From the NCBI GenBank assembly GCA_034440635.1, contig JAOTON010001924.1:1-64000 (forward strand): a DNA stretch of 64,000 bases, read 5' to 3'. Source of the DNA: Lepas anatifera. Lineage: Eukaryota; Arthropoda; Thecostraca; Lepadidae. The notes under the pieces are model-generated. The model did no database searches. It saw nothing but the letters and a program-made list of their open reading frames with translations, and was not told where the DNA came from. This document shows, piece after piece, positions 9,778-20,625 of this stretch (the stretch's first letter is position 1; every line of letters starts with the position of its first letter). The translations under genes were made by a program, and so were the position numbers.

Positions 9778-11937
9778 CGTCTAAGCTCAAGCTTTGTGAT
9801 GGTATTTTATGAGATTAAGAAGTTGACATTTTGATACCTTATTTGTATTTAATCAGACCCGTTCTCTGATTAGGGCCCGGTTCCTGTTTGTTTGTTTTTA
9901 TTTACCGAGCGGACGTGCAGCACTCTCGTGGTCTGTCCCTACATATGGATATGTTTTACGTATGAGCGACTCGGCCTGGCCCGGCCCGGTCCGATCACTA
10001 CTCTAATGAAAAATTTGGATCTGCGAATGGTAATGCAAGAGTTTATATATCTGCAAACCAGAATGAAAATTGCGCTCATGGCGAGCAGAATTAATTCAAT
10101 AATATGTACTTATCAATTTTTCGAACACATCTAACCCTACAAACTAAGGGTGTCAGTTTGCCCGAGATCTTACAAAACTCTCTGAACAAGCATTCTGAGA
10201 AGTTTCCTAGTTGGAATGCGCGTGAGGTTCTACAAAAGCTCTCTTTAAAAAAGTTGGAAAAAGTCCAAAGTTGGACTCTTATTTTATTCAAAGTTGGAAA
10301 GAAGTTGTAGTTGACGTCGAGTTAACTTTTTTAGGAAGTTAAAGATGAGAAAAACACCTAAATTACTTTTTAATATTTCCCCGTCGGTTTTGTATTGTGT
10401 GCCATGTAAATGTATTTGAAGGAGATCATTGATTCCCGAATGAACTGATTCTGTTGCGTTTATAAGAATAACGGTGAACCATCATACTATTTTGGAGCCA
10501 ACCTTTACTTGCCATTCTGAAACCAAAGCGTCCACTCCGTGACTGCTAACAAAGGCGTTTTACTGTTGTGCGCTGCCGTGTTAAGGAAAACAGTATCTCT
10601 AGTGCATAAGCAACGAGAGATACCTATTTTCCGTTGGACGTCATTATGAAACGCAGACGGTGAAGAATTTGCGGTGCACCACGTATCCATGATTTTAGCC
10701 TGTATCAAAATAGATAATATTTTCTCGAAATCGAAAAAAAGACTAGGGAGGTGGAGCTGGAACGGCTGTAGTATTCCAACCAGGTTTTGTGGTGCAGCTC
10801 CCTGTACTTTTGCCGTGACAAATCTGGAATATTCTAGGCGTGTTTCTCGTCGATGCATCCACTTTGCACGAGGCGGGTTGATCTGGTGTGCAGAATGTGC
10901 GGTGGCGACCCCCGCTGTGAGCCACCCAGGCAACGCTTAGGCAAATCCCGAGGTGAGCCTGTGCGAAGTGAGCCTGATCTAGGGAAAGCCAATTTCGGCA
11001 GAAATATATTTGCGTCCCGATCCGGAATCTGTATCGGAGCTGACCCTTAAAATCAGCTGGCCCCATGGGACGTGTTGACGAACTTCATGTTCGTTGTTGG
11101 TGCATGCTTTGAAATCTTGTAAGGGGCACCGTTTTGTGGTTATTTCCGAAAAATGAAGTTTTGGAGATTGATATTGGTTAAGAAAGGGAACGACGGAGAG
11201 TATATAACGGGCGAGATTTGAGCGTTGCAAAGAAATATCTTCCATTGTGATGTAGAAAGCCATTAGTAGAACAGGTCGCTATGCAATATTAATTACGCTG
11301 AGCTCCACTAATATTTAGTAGACCGGGAGACGTTTGCATTAATTTCCTCCGGTGTTAAGGGGGAGGGGCAGGGTCGAGAGTGGTTACGTGTAAGCCAATT
11401 GCTAGCTTTGGCTGTTCTCAGATGAATACCGTATAATGAGCTGATCTGAAGTGCTGACTGACGCCCAACTCTCAGAACGTGGCCATCGTAGCCGTGCTTT
11501 TGGATGAAGGTAAAAAAGATCCAAATCGTGTCCCATCTTCAAGATGACTTTATTAGGCGCTCGCGTCTCCCGTGCTGGCTAATCATCGCTCTTGCTTGCT
11601 TCTCAAGATATTCGACGATGGGAAATTATTAAATCCTATCGTCGAATTCCGCAGTTTTCCATTAAATGATGGCGTAGAATCCAAAGGTTTTAGTTCGTTG
11701 AAGCTCTAATATCACTTGGTGGGGTTATTTGGTTTATTGGGGTAGGGGTTGAAGGTGGCTCACGGTTTAATCGACGTCGGACTGCTGGATATAGGGGGCG
11801 TTGCGGCCCACCTCCCAGGTTGCCGCCAGCTCAGGTGAGGGCGGGCAGAAATCAGGGGAATCCCAGGGACGCTACATTATATAGAACGTCGAAGCTAATG
11901 TTATGTACAATTTGAACTGGACTGCCAAACCTGTGCC
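9778..11937. other. Stretch without recognised gene
   Basis: Short overlapping ORFs at 10505-11066 exist in several frames but match no family I know. A GAG|GTGAGC donor-like site at 10952 follows a Cys-rich frame, without a convincing acceptor. I can support nothing more here. Confidence 0.35.
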
Positions 11938-12010
11938 ACAGATAAGTGGCTGAAGTGGAGTGGTCGCTTCTCGGGCGATACGTCCTGAGTTCAAGTCCTG
12001 GCGGGCTTTC
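11938..12010 (+). repeat. tRNA-derived SINE head or tRNA pseudogene
   Basis: The order of an A-box-like taagtggctgaagtggagtg and a B-box-like gagttcaagtcctgg (about 11985-11999) matches a Ser/Leu-type tRNA with a variable arm between them. A clean acceptor stem is not apparent, so a SINE promoter or pseudogene is likelier than a working tRNA. Confidence 0.4.
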
Positions 12011-13865
12011 TCAAATTTTATCTATGTTCGAAATTTCTTTGGACTGAATAGGAGTTAGCGATGCATTGGTCGTCATGATTTGATGTGCCATTAAATTAAA
12101 ACAGTTATGATAACATTTTCAGACTGGTGCAGCGATTTAAACAGAAAGAGGTCCTCCGGAGCCCCACGGCAAGAAAGTGATACCTTTGTAATGATTACTT
12201 GAAGTGAGTAGTGCACAGCACGTCGCAAACCCTCTTGAAGCATCTTCATTAGTCGCCAAACCCGTCGTATTGAGAAATGAGCGTTTCCGAGGGTTTCGGC
12301 TTTTGCGCGTACGGCCGTGTCGGGATCATTGGTGCATCTGCGTAAAACAAGAACTGTCGACATCGCTGGTAAAACCATTCCTGGAATCAGGCTGGTCAGA
12401 GCGACTTCTCTTTCTCAGCGATTTCCCTCTCTCGGTACAATTTGAAACGAACAGAAAATGAAACTGGGTGGTTTCCGTGCTGATACTCAACAATTTTCAC
12501 GTTTCATATTTAGTCCTGTTCAAGTCCCCCAATCTCTTAAAGTCTATTCAATGGCTTATGTTGTTTTCCACCTGAAATTTTTTAAAATTTTTTATTTATT
12601 GCGGACCAAAGGTAAGGGCACTCCTTTGGCTCCAAGGGACACAAGTCAACATCAAAACAACCCCTTGGGCTCCAAGGGGCACATTTGCTTTTCTCCTCAT
12701 CGGCACAGTTAACCTGGAGGAGGGGGAGACGTAGCGGTGTTTGGGGAAGGGCACAAAAGCCTGTACCGAACCAGTAACGAGTGTGCAATTAATCTACTGC
12801 TAGAAAGTCACTGATCCTCAGCACAGGAAAACAGAAAGGGCTTGGGACCGATTAGGGGGCCTGGGAATAAAAAAGTAGACCCCGGTTCTTAGGTATAAAG
12901 TGTCCTGATTTATGCCCCTCCGTCCGAAAGAATCGAAAACAATGAATTAGTCTGCATAGGCTTCGTCTGTTTTGCATTTTGAGTTTCACACCACCTGTAT
13001 AATCTTGGCCCCAGTCGCCCTTCCACGCAAAGTGGCACCACCTGTATAATCTCGGCCCCAGTCTCCCCTCCTGCTAAACAGATAGTCTTGGACATGCCGG
13101 TGAGATCATCGCTACGCGTTTCTCTACTCAAATTGGGCATTAGCACGTTCAGGACAACCGCCCTCCTCGAGGTATCAGGATGAAAGATCGCCTTTCGAAT
13201 TCAGCCGGTAAACTCAACTCCGGCTCAGACGGTCTCGTTTGTGAAGACAAGTCTAGGCAACTGGATGTCCGGAAAGTGCGGGAACGTCGCAAATTGACAC
13301 GCGCACATGCCGAGCCTCACCGCACTTGGGTATCGCAACACGCATTTCCTTAGTTTCCTCATTGTCGGCTGCCACTGACAGTGCACGCGATGCGCCGGTG
13401 TCAGTGCTGGTTCGGTGTCGCAGCCTGCGTGCAGGGACTCCCGAGCTTTTGTGTTGGACGGAGGCCCCGCGCGACCCTCTGCTGCGCCGAGGATGCACAC
13501 CCGCTTTTCCTGGTGTACAGCGTGGACAATGGTGAGGCGCCCGTAAGGTGTTAGTTTTCCTGAAACGGGGCGCGAGCGCTTCCATCTGTTGTCTCTATAC
13601 CTGGAATGTCCATGCTTGACCGCGGTGTGTACATGCATACCTATGCAAGATAGAGCAAGACGAAGCGGGACAAAACGGTGGATGGTAGAAGTATTTATAT
13701 TTCCATCTGTTAAACGTGCATTGTCAATGGCCTCTCCTGAGCAAGTGCGGCACACGCCCAGGCTGCTGACCAGCGCCATGTTCCGAGCATCATTGCTCAT
13801 TTGGCATCAACACTGGTCTGAATCTAGCTTCCCAGACTTGTATCTGGTTTGATGGTTTTATTCTT
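12011..13865. other. Stretch without recognised gene
   Basis: It contains two similar blocks (ctttggctccaagggacac and cttgggctccaaggggcac, about 12625-12690). A GC-rich stretch at 13225-13800 is open in several frames. No frame shows a recognisable domain or a splice-consistent exon. Confidence 0.35.
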
Positions 13866-14345
13866 TTCACCCCCTTGCCCCGATGGGGTGTTTGAACACC
13901 CCTCGGGTTTTTCCTAGGTCACGCAAAAAAACCGCGGCGCAAAGCGCCGCAGTGTTTGGCATAGCGAATCCTGGATCATTTCAGCAACTTTCTACACAAC
14001 TTTAAGGTTGGATCACCTCAGGTAAAGTCACCAGCGAGGTCGTGACCTCACCTCCAAAAATGTTTAAGGTGGCATTAGTAATAAAAAGGTGAATTTATCG
14101 AATTGAAACTTATACCACACAATGGGCTCATCGAGTACTTCAACATACATTCCGAGATTTTTCACATCGATGATCTAAGGTCAGGTACGGATCTTGACCT
14201 CTTCATTGGAAAAACAAGGGGCAAACAGGAGTTGGGCTTTATTTGTGTAGATACAGCTAAGCATACCCTCAAATTCTCCAAATCGTAGTATCCTTGGCCC
14301 CTTTATAGTTTCATGTTGTAATTTTTTCACTTGTGACCTCTGAGA
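13866..14345. repeat. AGGTCA-rich dispersed repeat, diverged fragment
   Basis: It starts with the GC hairpin region typical of this family (cggggtgt...cccctcgggtttttc, then cgcggcgc/gcgccgc). It continues with gtcgtgacctcacctcc and several AGGTCA/TGACCT half-sites. It resembles the ends of the longer copies at 17.0-18.9 and 47.9-48.4 kb. Confidence 0.55.
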
Positions 14346-16985
14346 GGTCATCTGGGCTACTTAAGCAGATTTCCAGACTTGGTTGATAACTGCAGGAAAT
14401 GACGGTAAAGCTTTTATTTTGATACAATTACGTTTATATTGTTATTACGAGTCGATTGATGTGCATATTGACTATTAGATCAGAATGACCTTAACCTGAC
14501 CTCATGTGGCCACTAAATGCTTGCTTTTGCGATCCAAGGATCATGCACCCAAAAGCGATTTTAAATATCAAGAGAACCAAGGTTTGCACTGAAGTTGACT
14601 GGTTCTGTTTAAAGTTGATTGATTCTGTTTGAGGTTGACTGGTTCGGTTGAAACCCCAAAATCTTGTTTATAAATGTAAAAGGAGTTGGGACAAACGGTC
14701 AACAGCGGAGGGTGGGCAATAGAATAGAATTAATTAACTAATACAAGAATACTTGCAAATAGAATACTTGTCTGTGGATCGAGAGAGGCCACTCGTTTGA
14801 ATCTGACCCGTGTCTGTAAGTTTAAGGCCAGCGTTATCACCCATTTTCTTTGCAGGTTTACGGTTCGAATCCGACCTGTTCCCGATGATTCAACATTAGG
14901 ATGTAGCCAAAAATGAGGCGGTCTGCGTGTCATAATAGAGTCGAATCACGACAGTGTCCAGGCACGGTGTGGCATACTCTGGCGACAGTTATCAAGTCCT
15001 AGACAACTATCCCCAGATTATAACCATGCTGGCTTCAGGACAGGCTCGTGACTGAAAGCCAGGACTCCACAACGTACAAGAAGATCACCTAATGATTGAC
15101 AAATCCTATTGACGAATGGTAGGGAAGAGGTCGGATACGAACAGGAGACCGGCAAGGCAGGTGTGTGATATCACTGCCCTGAACCAGTCAAGACACTGGT
15201 CAGATTCGAACGAGTGACATCTCGATCCACAGACAAGTATTACATTAGATTTGAGTAGACTAGCAGCGTTACACGAGGTCTAGAAACAAGGTCAGATTCG
15301 AGCAGGGGGCCCCCTGCACAGAAGGCGGGTCTCCCGGCATCCAGCGCCGCCTCGTCTGACGGACCAGAGTACCACGTACAAGTCTAAGTAACTTTATTTG
15401 AAAATATACATATCTGCATTTATAGACTATACTAAGGTTACCAAAACACCGGCCATCCTTCTGTACCAAACAGTATCATCAATCTCACGCCGAGGAGTTC
15501 ACGGCCAATATCAGTATGTTAACTGCAGGGAAAACGTTAGTGTTTCCCAGACCTCCAACAAAATAACTGAGTGGGCCACAAAACCAGCCGAATAACAGAA
15601 CAAATATCCAAACATTTAGGCCCAGATAAAGGCAGATCGCAGTCCCTTTCCCAGTTTGCAAAACTAGATATACCTACACGGTACGAGCCTATCAGACATC
15701 TGGGTACAACGTTTGCGGACACTTTTCCGCTGATGCTGTGCTGGTAATACCGCCCCGGTCAATCCCAGCTTGGAAGGACATGGGCGGCGACCTTATTTCT
15801 GGAGATTCCCTGCATGAGCTCACCTTCACTATCCAGCGCAGCACATGCAACGCGGTCACGCCCAAAGGCGCATCATATACCTGGGCCATTCATCAGATCT
15901 GAGATAGCGGAAAGTCCCGCGAGACGGCCAAGGACGCCGCCTTCTCGCGGCACGCAAGGCTGCGGCTCGGGTCTTTTTGCGTTATAACCGTCCAATTAAT
16001 TTGCTTAGCCGCCGCCACGAATCAAGTGCGTGCGGTGTTGCAATAAGGACGACACTCCGCCTTGCCGTCACAAATCGGCAGAAAAAGTACTGATGCATTA
16101 TTGTAACAACGATCGGTTAGATCTCGCGAGCAGTGCGACTGCAGTTGCCGTAAACGTAAACGTACTTGAAAAAACATAAATCTCCCAAAAAGTGCTATAA
16201 CAAGGTGCAACGATACAGTTTAACATCGAATTCACTGTGGCCTGCTAGAAAACACTCTAAAAGTGTATACATTTCACCGCAATAATTCTACCTAGCCCAG
16301 TACAAACTTCATATATCATGGCGTTACCTTATACTACGGAATACGTCACCGGGTAGCATTTGAGCCAAGCATTGGTCCAGGGCTCGTCACCAGTCACGGC
16401 CAGGACATCGCTCGCTGGCTGGCGGACACATTGACATCAGCTTTTATGGCTGGTCGCCTCCAAAAGCGGAACGACTGAGCACACAGACACGGGCTGGTAC
16501 CGGCGCGGCAGCGCCGACACCCGCCGTACAGGCTTCACACGGACGGCTGCGACTCCGCACAGGTCTCCGAGAGACCCTTCAACTGAGAAGGTGCGGCGTA
16601 ACAAAGGGCCCGCGTCCGCACAGAGGCGGAGCAGGGCAGCAGAATCGACCAGGAGAGGACGCCAGCCTAGGGGAGCGGGCTGGCTCAGAACTGACTCGGC
16701 TGGCGTCCCTCGTACACCAACTGCATCGCCTGCCGAGGGAACCAGGCCTCGGTGACGGCAGCACGCTTCACAACGGGACTGAGCGCGGAAAAACGCTAAC
16801 CACAAACTGTCGTCAATTTCGACAAATACGGAACAAATACTGGCCTCCCGCCAGTTGTTAAACACACAGCTCTAGGGTATTACCGGACATCTATTTATGC
16901 GCCCTTGACCGCAAACCCCAACAATCACATGCGTTTCAGAAATACCTACTGGTTCAGAACGGCGAAACTTGCACGAGGGGGGAGT
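14346..16985. other. Repeat fragments and unassigned sequence
   Basis: A block at about 14590-14715 (gactggttctgtttaaagtt ... ccaaaatcttg) recurs at about 38070-38150 and, inverted, near 59220-59290. Several ggttcgaatcc-like B-box motifs (for example 14862-14872 and inverted near 15205) hint at tRNA-derived repeats, but I find no complete tRNA fold. A GC-rich ORF at 16437-16865 on the - strand is unrecognised. Confidence 0.35.
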
Positions 16986-18897
16986 CTGGGCTGGAAAGGG
17001 TGGCTTTTCCTTATTCATTAACACGCGCATTGACGGGGTCTGAGCCACCTTCGCATTGACGGAGGGAGCGAGTACCCGCCCCCCCTAAGATCTCGAGAAC
17101 CACGGTAGGTAGCGAAAAACGGTAAACGGCGTTGGGCTGCCCATCCACTTCTCCATCGAAAACATTTGAACCATTTTTTGTCAGGTCACATTTAAGGTCA
17201 CGAGAGGTCAAAACATGCCCGTCATAGGGATAACATGTAAATTAAGGGTTTTCGGCCATTACATCTGAACAATTGAAGATAGAGCAAAACGACTTGAACC
17301 ATATGAATCCTCTCAGCAAGCCAAATCGAATGATATATAATTTGACCTTGTTAGGTCAAATCAAAGGATTTGACCTGACCTGAGGTCAGGTCAGAGGTCA
17401 AATTATATAAAATGCATATCATTAGAACCGTAAAGCCCAGGCGAGTCTAATGCAGCTAAAATAAATGCTCTATCACCATCCGTTACTGAGTTATTCCGTA
17501 AAAAACATTTTCCCATGTATTTCCAATGGAGAGGTCATGCCTCGTGCCTGACCTTACGTCATCGATATAAAAAATACCGGAACATATTTTAGAGATCTCG
17601 GTGGGGCCATTATGTGATATGAGTTACAATCGGATAAGTTCACCCTGCTCCGACTTATGCTATCTTAAACTTTTTTATGTCGGGTCACTTGACCTGTACT
17701 GGTGACCTGACCTGGGATGACCTAACCTTAAAATTTTCACAGAAGTTGTAAAAATGATGAGGGAAAAGGTATACCAAGTACGGCGGCGCTACGCGCCGCC
17801 GTTTTTCTGCTATCTCCGAAAACCCGAGGGGGCGGGTACCCGCCCCCGTTAATGCGCGTGTTAACCCGCGCCCCACCGGGGGTCCGGCGCCACCTTCGCC
17901 CCACCGGGGGGGCCATCGATAGCCCCCCTCTAACTCCGAAAATATGGGCGTTAGCGCAAATCTGCAAAGTGCATTAGAAAGCTCGCGTGAATTCAGTAAG
18001 AAATTACTTCGCATGTTTTAGTGCTCAGGTCAATGGTTTGACCTCCAGAGGTCAAATTAGGTCAAGATCGGCTATTTTCACTCAAATATGCAATGATTAA
18101 GCAAACTGGGCATAACTCTTATGTCATTAGAGCTATTGAGACCTGGTAAAGTACATTTGATAGCAAATTGCCAGTACTTTTTCCGCTATGTGGAACGTAA
18201 AGACCTCCCGCCAGTGGTTTGACCGCCAGAGGTCACCTCGTGACCTAATATGACCTGAGGTCACGAAAGGTCAAAAAGTAACCTTGCCGTATATCAAATA
18301 AAAGCCAGTGACAAGACAAACACGATGGTGTTTGTTTCACCGCTCTAGCTCAATTAGGTCAAAAGTTATTGTCAAAATACTGTTTTTGACCTCTGGTGAC
18401 CTTGGATGACCTTGGAAAAGTCAAAGGGCAAATATGACCCCTGGGATCCGTAAAAGGGTGTCCAAAAACGTTGTTCTGAGCAGTCTGAGTATTTGCAATC
18501 ATTTTTGTGGCTTTTATATCATGAAATAGCTTTTCCCCATGCTTTTCCAATGGGAGAGGTCGCCTCGTGACCTGACCTCAGGGCACGAAATAAAAAATCC
18601 CGGATATACACCTTGTAGACCCTGGAGGGGTCATGAAGTGTAGGAAGTTTCAAATCGATCGACTTTGAAATGTAGCTCTTACAGAGCTCTAAAGGTGAAG
18701 TGAGGTGACCTTGGTTGACCTCGTCTAGTGACCTGACCTTGGGTGACCCGGGGTAAAAAATTTCAGGGATGATGGGAAAATGATGCAGTGAGAGGTAGAG
18801 CCCTCAACCGCGGTGCTGCGCCTCGTCGTTTTTCTGCTATCCCGGAAAAACCTTAGGGGGGCCATCGATGGCCCCCCGGTGGGGCGAGGGTTAATAG
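16986..18897. repeat. AGGTCA-rich dispersed repeat, copy A (~1.9 kb)
   Basis: The unit is bounded by TTAACACGCGCATTGACGGG (starting about 17020) and, at the right, GGGGCGAGGGTTAATA (ending about 18897). It carries dozens of AGGTCA/TGACCT half-sites as direct, inverted and palindromic pairs. One is a perfect palindrome at about 17373-17395 with arms tgacctgacct and aggtcaggtca around one g. GC-rich hairpins of the form cgagggggcggg/acccgccccc flank its modules. Other copies occur at 41.3, 46.3 and 54.3 kb. No coding capacity was recognised. Confidence 0.75.
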
Positions 18898-19187
18898 GAC
18901 AGATTGGCACAGGAAGTACAAGCTTAGTCGTCAATCCTTTTGTCGTTTATCAGATGTAATGATGGTAAGAACATCAACAATTATTCAAGGTAATGTTCGC
19001 TCCCTCAGAGAATTTACCAAATGGGTAGCCTAGGCGAGAACAAAAGCGCTGACCAGTTAATGCAGAAGGGCGTTTTTTTTGCGCTGACACCACAGCGGCC
19101 GATGTTTTTGGCAAGGAAAACGGCAAGAAGGCCGACCGCATGGATCAGGAACCGGTCCAGACATGAGGCAGGGGGACGGGCACTGAC

Positions 19188-19330
19188 CCGCTGCAGGGCG
19201 AGGATCCAGCTGGCCGAGTGTCGCCAGTCGGGCAGCTGCGGCCCGGCTGTCAGCTGCACGCAGCGCTGCTCCACCGAGCCGGGGGCCCGGTACGTCACCA
19301 CCACGCACTCCGGCAACGGCTGCCCCGGCG
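19188..19330 (-). CDS. ZFYVE21-like gene, exon 4 (C-terminal part)
   Basis: This exon encodes the end of the PH-like C-terminal domain of a ZFYVE21 homologue. It includes PECVVVTYRAPG, a run of beta-strand residues (CVQLTAG) and SASWILALQR, matching the family's MFLQYTVPG and AVAWLVAMHK segments in order and spacing. The acceptor is ctcgtgcag (19331-19339 on the - strand). The exon starts in phase 1, completing a codon begun by exon 3. Homology fades after LQR, exactly where a weak donor GTCAGT begins (19187). A short final exon may therefore lie farther left. Otherwise the frame reads on to a TAA at 19014 and adds a tail of about 57 residues with no resemblance to the family. A 28-bp minisatellite abuts the acceptor. 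Confidence 0.82.
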
Positions 19331-19345
19331 CTGCACGAGACGGCC

Positions 19346-19562
19346 GGGCGTCATCACCGCCCACTGACCGGCCGGGCGTCATCACCGCCCACCGACCGGC
19401 CGGGCGTCATCACCGCTCACTGACCGGTCGGGTGTCATCACCGCTCACTGACCAGCCGGGCGTCATCACCGCCCACTGACCGGCCGGGCGTCATCACCGC
19501 TCACTGACCGGCCGGGCGTCATCACCGCTCACTGACCGGCCGGGCGTCATCACCGCTCACAG
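19346..19562. repeat. 28-bp minisatellite next to the exon 4 splice acceptor
   Basis: About seven to eight units of cgtcatcaccgctcactgac followed by cggccggg (28 bp) are nearly identical. They begin 15-16 bases from exon 4 of the ZFYVE21-like gene, so the branch-point region of intron 3 lies in or beside repeat sequence. Confidence 0.9.
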
Positions 19563-19609
19563 TCACGGCTCTGCTCACCAACACAACATCCCTTACCTAC
19601 TGATATAGC

Positions 19610-20625
19610 CAGTCAACTGCTCACTGACAGCCTGACACAACAATGCGCACTGGACTGGCACCAGCATTGCTCAATGACCGACTGATTCAGCACTGCCTAC
19701 TGACAGACTGGCATAGCATTCCTCTTCCTCACTGTGACCGGCAGCCAGCATCCCTCACTAACCGACTGATACAACACAGCTCACTGACCGACTGATACAA
19801 CACATCTCACTGACCGACTGATACAACACAGCTCACTGACTGACTGATACAGCACAGCTCACTGACTGACTGATACAGCACAGCTCACTGACTGATTGAT
19901 ACAGCACAGCTCACTGACTGGCATAGCATTCCTTTTCCTCACTGACACAGCATTCCTAACTGGCCGACTAATGCAGCAGCACAGATCACTGACCGACTGG
20001 CATAGCATTCCTCTTCCTCACTGACCGGCAGACGGCATTCCTCACTGACCGACTGACAGGATTCCTCACTGACCGAATGACAGCATTCCTCACTGGCCGA
20101 CTGACAGCATTCCTCACTGACCGACTGACAGCATTCCTCACTGACCGACTGGCACAGCATACCTCACTGAACGACTGATACAGCTCAGCTTACTGATCGG
20201 CTGATACAGCACAGCTTACTTACCGACTGATGCAGCACAACTCACTGACCGGCTGGCATAACATGTATTTTCCTCACTGACCGACTGACACGATTCCTCA
20301 CTGACCGACTGAAACAGCGCTGCTCACTGGCAGACTGGCATATCATTCCTTTTCCTCACTGACCGGCAGACAGCATTCCTCACTGACCGACTGATACAGC
20401 ACAGCTCACTGACCAACTACAGCTCACTGACCGACTGATGCAGCACAGCTCACAGACCGACTGAGCCAGCACTGGCTTCTGACCGCCCGACACAGCACTG
20501 CACACTGACCGACTGACACAGCACTGCTCACTGACCGACTGATATAGCATCCCTTCTCCTCACTGACCGACTGGCAGCATTCATCACAGGCCGACTGACA
20601 GCAATGCTGTGAACGTGTAGCCGGC
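19610..20625. repeat. ~24-26-bp minisatellite array (~1 kb)
   Basis: Degenerate units such as cactgaccgactgatacagc followed by acagct (26 bp) and variants with tgacagcattcct (about 24 bp) repeat for about 1 kb inside intron 3 of the ZFYVE21-like gene. The shared core cactgaccg also occurs in the adjacent 28-bp array, which suggests a common origin. Confidence 0.85.

Noticed and set aside
13225..13800. A 191-codon - strand ORF in GC-rich DNA
   Set aside because: Several frames are open here at once, no family is recognised and no splice context was found.
16437..16865. A 142-codon - strand ORF
   Set aside because: GC-rich, open in overlapping frames, no recognisable domain.
19346..20625. Possible CRISPR-like direct repeats
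   Set aside because: Units are contiguous with no unique spacers, and the genome is eukaryotic; this is a minisatellite.
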